A stretch of 16,775 nt of DNA from an uncultured Collinsella sp. Lineage in GTDB: Bacteria > Actinomycetota > Coriobacteriia > Coriobacteriales > Coriobacteriaceae. Where the stretch lies: NCBI GenBank assembly GCA_900546105.1, contig URBP01000045.1:1-16775 (forward strand), in the 5' to 3' direction. The notes under the pieces are model-generated. The model was not told the DNA's origin. It worked only from the letters and a program-made list of their open reading frames with translations, and did not search any database. Of the stretch, positions 14,833 to 16,775 are shown one piece after another. Position 1 is the stretch's first letter. Every line of letters begins with the position of its first letter. A program made the position numbers and the translations under genes.

Positions 14833-14930
14833 GGGAGCCCCTTCCATGAATGCGGCGTGGCCGCCGCGGCTGAATTAGACACTCACCATTGTCGGCCTAA
14901 TCCGCGGTCTTTCATGCAGCAGGGGCTCTC
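14833..14930 (-). ncRNA. Multi-stem RNA leader of IS110 element 2 (candidate bridge RNA or translational switch)
   Basis: On the minus strand the outer stem GAGAGCCCCT with AGGGGCTCCC (plus 14921-14930 with 14833-14842) closes the structure ten pairs long with one G-U. Inside are ATGAA/TTCAT (14846-14850 with 14911-14915), CCGCGG/CCGCGG (14864-14869 with 14902-14907), ATTAG/CTAAT (14897-14901 with 14874-14878) around an 18-base loop, and a side hairpin GCGGC-GTG-GCCGC (14852-14864). The outer stem contains the AGGGG ribosome site and ends beside the ATG. IS110 bridge RNAs are structured, loop-bearing and sit at this position; about 100 bases is shorter than the well-studied example. Confidence 0.55.
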
Positions 14931-14939
14931 AATGTTTTT

Positions 14940-14954
14940 ATGTCCTGCTCATAT
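14940..14954 (-). repeat. Right terminal inverted repeat of the block
   Basis: ATGTCCTGCTCATAT is the exact reverse complement of 11861-11875 and lies two bases inside the right 44-bp direct repeat. Similarity to the left end continues imperfectly inward (left ATTGTCAAGAG, right ACATTGAGAG with a short insertion). Confidence 0.9.
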
Positions 14955-14956
14955 CG

Positions 14957-15000
14957 TCTGTAATCGGAACAGGTACGATTCTGCAAGCGTACCGGCATTT
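14957..15000. repeat. 44-bp direct repeat, copy 2 (right flank of inserted block)
   Basis: This is identical to 11816-11859. It adjoins a promoter-like sequence (15011-15039) that points through it on the minus strand, which suggests it is the native site and that both copies derive from one target. Confidence 0.97.
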
Positions 15001-15521
15001 CAACGATTGCAGTATAAACGAAAAACCGCAGGTTGTAGACGAGTTTGGCGTGTTTCAAGGGCGCGGTAAGCATTTGCCGTTCCAAGCGATGTTGCGAACG
15101 CAGACTGGTGATTGCTTGCTGGCTTGTGGTGGTGTTTGGGTTGCTAAGCGAGGGCTGCTTGTTGCGTGGGTTGGTTTTATTGGTGTGGGTTTGGACACTG
15201 TATGGAGATGACGATGGCTGGAGCGGGGTAGGGAGTTGTGACGCGGATTGGGGATGCTGGGTGGCTGGCCGATTGCGTGCAACGGCCTAACGCGTTGTTT
15301 GCGGTGCACGGCCAATAGATCTCTGTAGGGGGCCTACCCAACGTAAGGCGTCTGAAGGCATTTCCCTGGAAGCTCGGGCTTCCTGGATATCTTGGCGATT
15401 AAGATGCGCCCCATGCTCAGCCGGCATATAGAATGGACTGTGGACGTGACGATTGCCTGCTGCTGACATGTTGGTTAATCGACGATGATGGCAGCGACGG
15501 AGATTGATTGGGGCAGTCGGC
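15001..15521. other. Non-coding or decayed stretch right of the insertion
   Basis: No convincing gene is seen. A plus frame 15045-15290 is Trp/Val/Gly-rich with poor coding character, and minus frames 15287-15644 have low-quality translations opposite a better plus frame. A short plus frame around 15385-15460 (LAIKMRPMLSRHIEWTVDVTIACC then stop) looks like a decayed coding remnant. A weak 6-bp hairpin GGAAGC/GCTTCC lies near 15367-15382. The first 40 bases hold the probable former promoter of the transglutaminase gene. Confidence 0.45.
15011..15039 (-). promoter_or_regulatory. Probable original promoter of the transglutaminase gene
   Basis: On the minus strand TCTACA (15039-15034, 4/6 to TTGACA) and TATACT (15016-15011, 5/6 to TATAAT) are 17 bases apart. 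They read into the 44-bp repeat, whose other copy is the transglutaminase leader. If the 3.1-kb block and one repeat copy were absent, transcription would start about 65-75 bases before the transglutaminase ATG. Confidence 0.5.
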
Positions 15522-15653
15522 ATGTTCGCGAGCGAAAAGGCGGCCCTGCTCGGCGATGTGCCGACTTTTATTGTAGCGAAGGCGTTGGTGACGCCGAGAG
15601 GCGGCAAGGCCGACAAAACTATTGCGAAGGCAAGGGATCAACATGGCATTTGA
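15522..15653 (+). CDS. Short coupled reading frame of unknown function (43 residues)
   Basis: ATG 15522 opens a 43-residue frame (MFASEKAALLGDVPTFIVAK then about 23 more, including GGKADKTIAKARDQHG) ending at TGA 15651-15653. It overlaps the start of the DUF262 gene by 11 bp, an arrangement usual for coupled genes. The frame is open upstream only to TGA 15486-15488, and no good ribosome site precedes the ATG. The amino-acid pattern (Ala/Lys helices, few rare residues) reads like the C-terminal tail of a larger protein. It is either a small antitoxin-like or accessory partner, or the remnant of a truncated upstream gene of a defence operon. No family is recognised. Confidence 0.4.
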   Translation: MFASEKAALLGDVPTFIVAKALVTPRGGKADKTIAKARDQHGI

Positions 15654-16752
15654 AGCACGTCAGAGTACGGTTGGAAAGCTGCTTAATGACTCAATCTATA
15701 GAATCCCTCGCAATCAGCGCGCTTACGTGTGGGATGAGCATAACTGGAAAGATCTATTCGAAGACATCAAGCTTGTGACAGAGGAAGTTGCTACGTCGCA
15801 TTTCATCGGTTCGATAGTGCTGATGGAGGAGGAAGAAGAAGACAGCCTCGGGGTTTTTACAATAATTGATGGTCAACAAAGAGTTATTACCCTAACGCTC
15901 TTGCTGTCTAGCCTCATGTTCGCTTTCAAGAAAAGGAATATGATTAACCACGCTAATGGCACAAAAAAATATCTAGTGGCGATAGATACTAAGGATGTTG
16001 AGCACGCGATCGTCGCTCCGGAGAATCATTTATCATTAACGAGGATCGTCGAAGGAGTAATTGCTATCTCTCCTGAAGATGCGGCTGCCATGTCTGCTGT
16101 GGCTTTCTCGAAGAGCAAACGCGCGTCCGGATCAAAAGACGAACTGATCGTTAAAGCCTTCCAATATTTCAGTGCAAGTTTCGCCAAGATGAAGGATGAG
16201 GAGTTGCTGGCCTTCAGGGATGCGGTCATTTCTGTCGCATATGTAAACATCAAATCATCGTCTGAGGAAGATTCGTACACAATATTCGAAATATTGAATG
16301 CGCGAGGTATCGAGCTTGAGGACCATGAGCTTCTGAAGAACTATATTATGCGCTATATCCATCCTATAGAAAAGCGCGATGATGCAAAACAGGTATGGTC
16401 GGAAATTGAAGCAACAGTCGGCTCGAACATGAAAGCTTTTTTGCGTCACTACGCAATTCAAAAATATCGCCTAGGACAAGGCGACAAGGATGGAGCATAT
16501 AAGAAAATAAGGGATTTTACGGATCCAAAGAAGGCTGCTGATCTTCTCTATGATTTAAGGCTAAAAGCCGGATATTATGCAGAGATTGTCGAGCCAACCA
16601 GCGATGACAGAAATGCGGAAATCTTGAGTTTCTTAAGAACACACAATGTCCGCGTCTTCAGGCCGCTTCTTATGAGTTTAATGCACGCTCGCGAAATAGA
16701 GCAGCTAACGAGCGAGCAGTGGTTGATTTTCAATCTCAACGCAACAGCCTGA
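15643..16752 (+). CDS. DUF262 (GmrSD/ParB-like) domain protein, probably truncated
   Basis: ATG 15643 is chosen because AAGGG (15632-15636) lies six bases upstream and the product begins MAFEARQSTVGKLLNDSIYR as in the family. The 369 residues include IPRNQRAYVW (21-30), FIGSIVL (54-60), the DUF262 hallmark DGQQR (76-80) and FEILNARGIELEDHELLKNY (215-234). DUF262 is the NTP-binding/ParB-like half of GmrSD-type modification-dependent restriction enzymes and related phage-defence nucleases. Full-length fused members usually run to about 550-700 residues with a DUF1524 His-Me nuclease at the C-terminus. Here the frame changes to atypical sequence after LTSEQ (359) and stops ten residues later, so the nuclease part is missing or lies in another frame beyond the window. 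It may be a broken gene or a two-gene system. Confidence 0.85.
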   Translation: MAFEARQSTVGKLLNDSIYRIPRNQRAYVWDEHNWKDLFEDIKLVTEEVATSHFIGSIVLMEEEEEDSLGVFTIIDGQQRVITLTLLLSSLMFAFKKRNMINHANGTKKYLVAIDTKDVEHAIVAPENHLSLTRIVEGVIAISPEDAAAMSAVAFSKSKRASGSKDELIVKAFQYFSASFAKMKDEELLAFRDAVISVAYVNIKSSSEEDSYTIFEILNARGIELEDHELLKNYIMRYIHPIEKRDDAKQVWSEIEATVGSNMKAFLRHYAIQKYRLGQGDKDGAYKKIRDFTDPKKAADLLYDLRLKAGYYAEIVEPTSDDRNAEILSFLRTHNVRVFRPLLMSLMHAREIEQLTSEQWLIFNLNATA

Positions 16753-16775
16753 ACGGGTCCCGCTTTTCCGCAGCT

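Larger units (their letters stand above)
11860..14956. mobile_element. 3.1-kb inserted block: TIR-bounded element carrying two IS110-family genes
   Basis: The block lies between two identical 44-bp direct repeats, and just inside each end is a copy of a 15-bp perfect inverted repeat (11861-11875 and 14940-14954). It holds a non-coding left arm (to about 12190), an IS110-type gene on plus, 114 bp of non-coding DNA, and a second IS110-type gene on minus. Its GC content and style differ from the flanks. IS110-family transposases act through a Holliday-junction-like mechanism and do not make long target duplications, so an outer element, perhaps decayed to arms only, seems to have been invaded by one or both IS110s. 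Alternatively the minus-strand IS110 owns both arms and the plus-strand one is nested in it. Exact inner boundaries cannot be fixed here. Confidence 0.7.

Noticed and set aside
13801..15069. 422-residue plus-strand frame opposite IS110 gene 2
   Set aside because: Pro/Arg/Gly-rich antisense artefact; it also runs through the non-coding leader, the inverted repeat and the direct repeat.
13697..15622. GACAAAACTAT repeated at 13697-13707 and 15612-15622 as possible element ends
   Set aside because: An 11-base match between two places in a window this size is expected by chance, and it does not coincide with other boundary signals.
1..16775. CRISPR array, tRNA or rRNA genes
   Set aside because: No regularly spaced repeats and no tRNA- or rRNA-like sequence were seen on either strand.

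Overview
The window looks like chromosomal DNA of a high-GC actinobacterium, most likely a gut Coriobacteriia member such as Collinsella. This is inferred from base composition, gene style and IS110 types; no marker gene is present to settle it.

Region 1 (1-9457): a plus-strand capsule or exopolysaccharide operon ending at a strong intrinsic terminator (9425-9456). In order it holds the 3' end of a UDP-GlcNAc 2-epimerase gene, a TupA-like ATP-grasp protein, a GT4 glycosyltransferase, a GT32-like glycosyltransferase, a CysE-like acetyltransferase, a polysaccharide pyruvyl transferase, a Wzx flippase, a Wzy polymerase, an FrhB-type iron-sulfur flavoprotein and a second hexapeptide acetyltransferase. 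Genes are 0-80 bp apart or overlap, and several use GTG or TTG starts. Together they would supply an amino sugar, build a repeat unit, decorate it (acetyl, pyruvyl, possibly an ATP-grasp-added group), flip it and polymerise it. Base composition drops sharply inside the end of the epimerase gene, which marks the edge of the variable cassette.

Region 2 (9458-10279): no confident gene; degraded remnants, one possible 56-residue membrane peptide and two good hairpins. Region 3 (10280-11803, minus): a secreted transglutaminase-like protein with a signal peptide, an Ig-like module and an intact Cys-His-Asp triad.

Region 4 (11816-15000): the most interesting part. A 3.1 kb block carrying two convergent IS110-family transposase genes is bounded by 15-bp perfect inverted repeats. 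Just outside these sit two identical 44-bp direct repeats. One copy is the 5' leader of the transglutaminase gene; the other lies beside a plausible promoter that would have driven it. The block therefore appears to have been inserted between promoter and gene with a very long target duplication, although neither resident transposase belongs to a family known to make such duplications. Both transposase genes are preceded by strongly structured non-coding DNA. That of the minus-strand element folds into a long multi-stem RNA which buries the transposase ribosome binding site; it is a candidate bridge RNA or translational switch.

Region 5 (15001-16775): a poorly coding stretch, a 43-residue coupled reading frame of unknown function, and a DUF262 (GmrSD/ParB-like) defence-type protein whose reading frame breaks off before the usual C-terminal nuclease domain.
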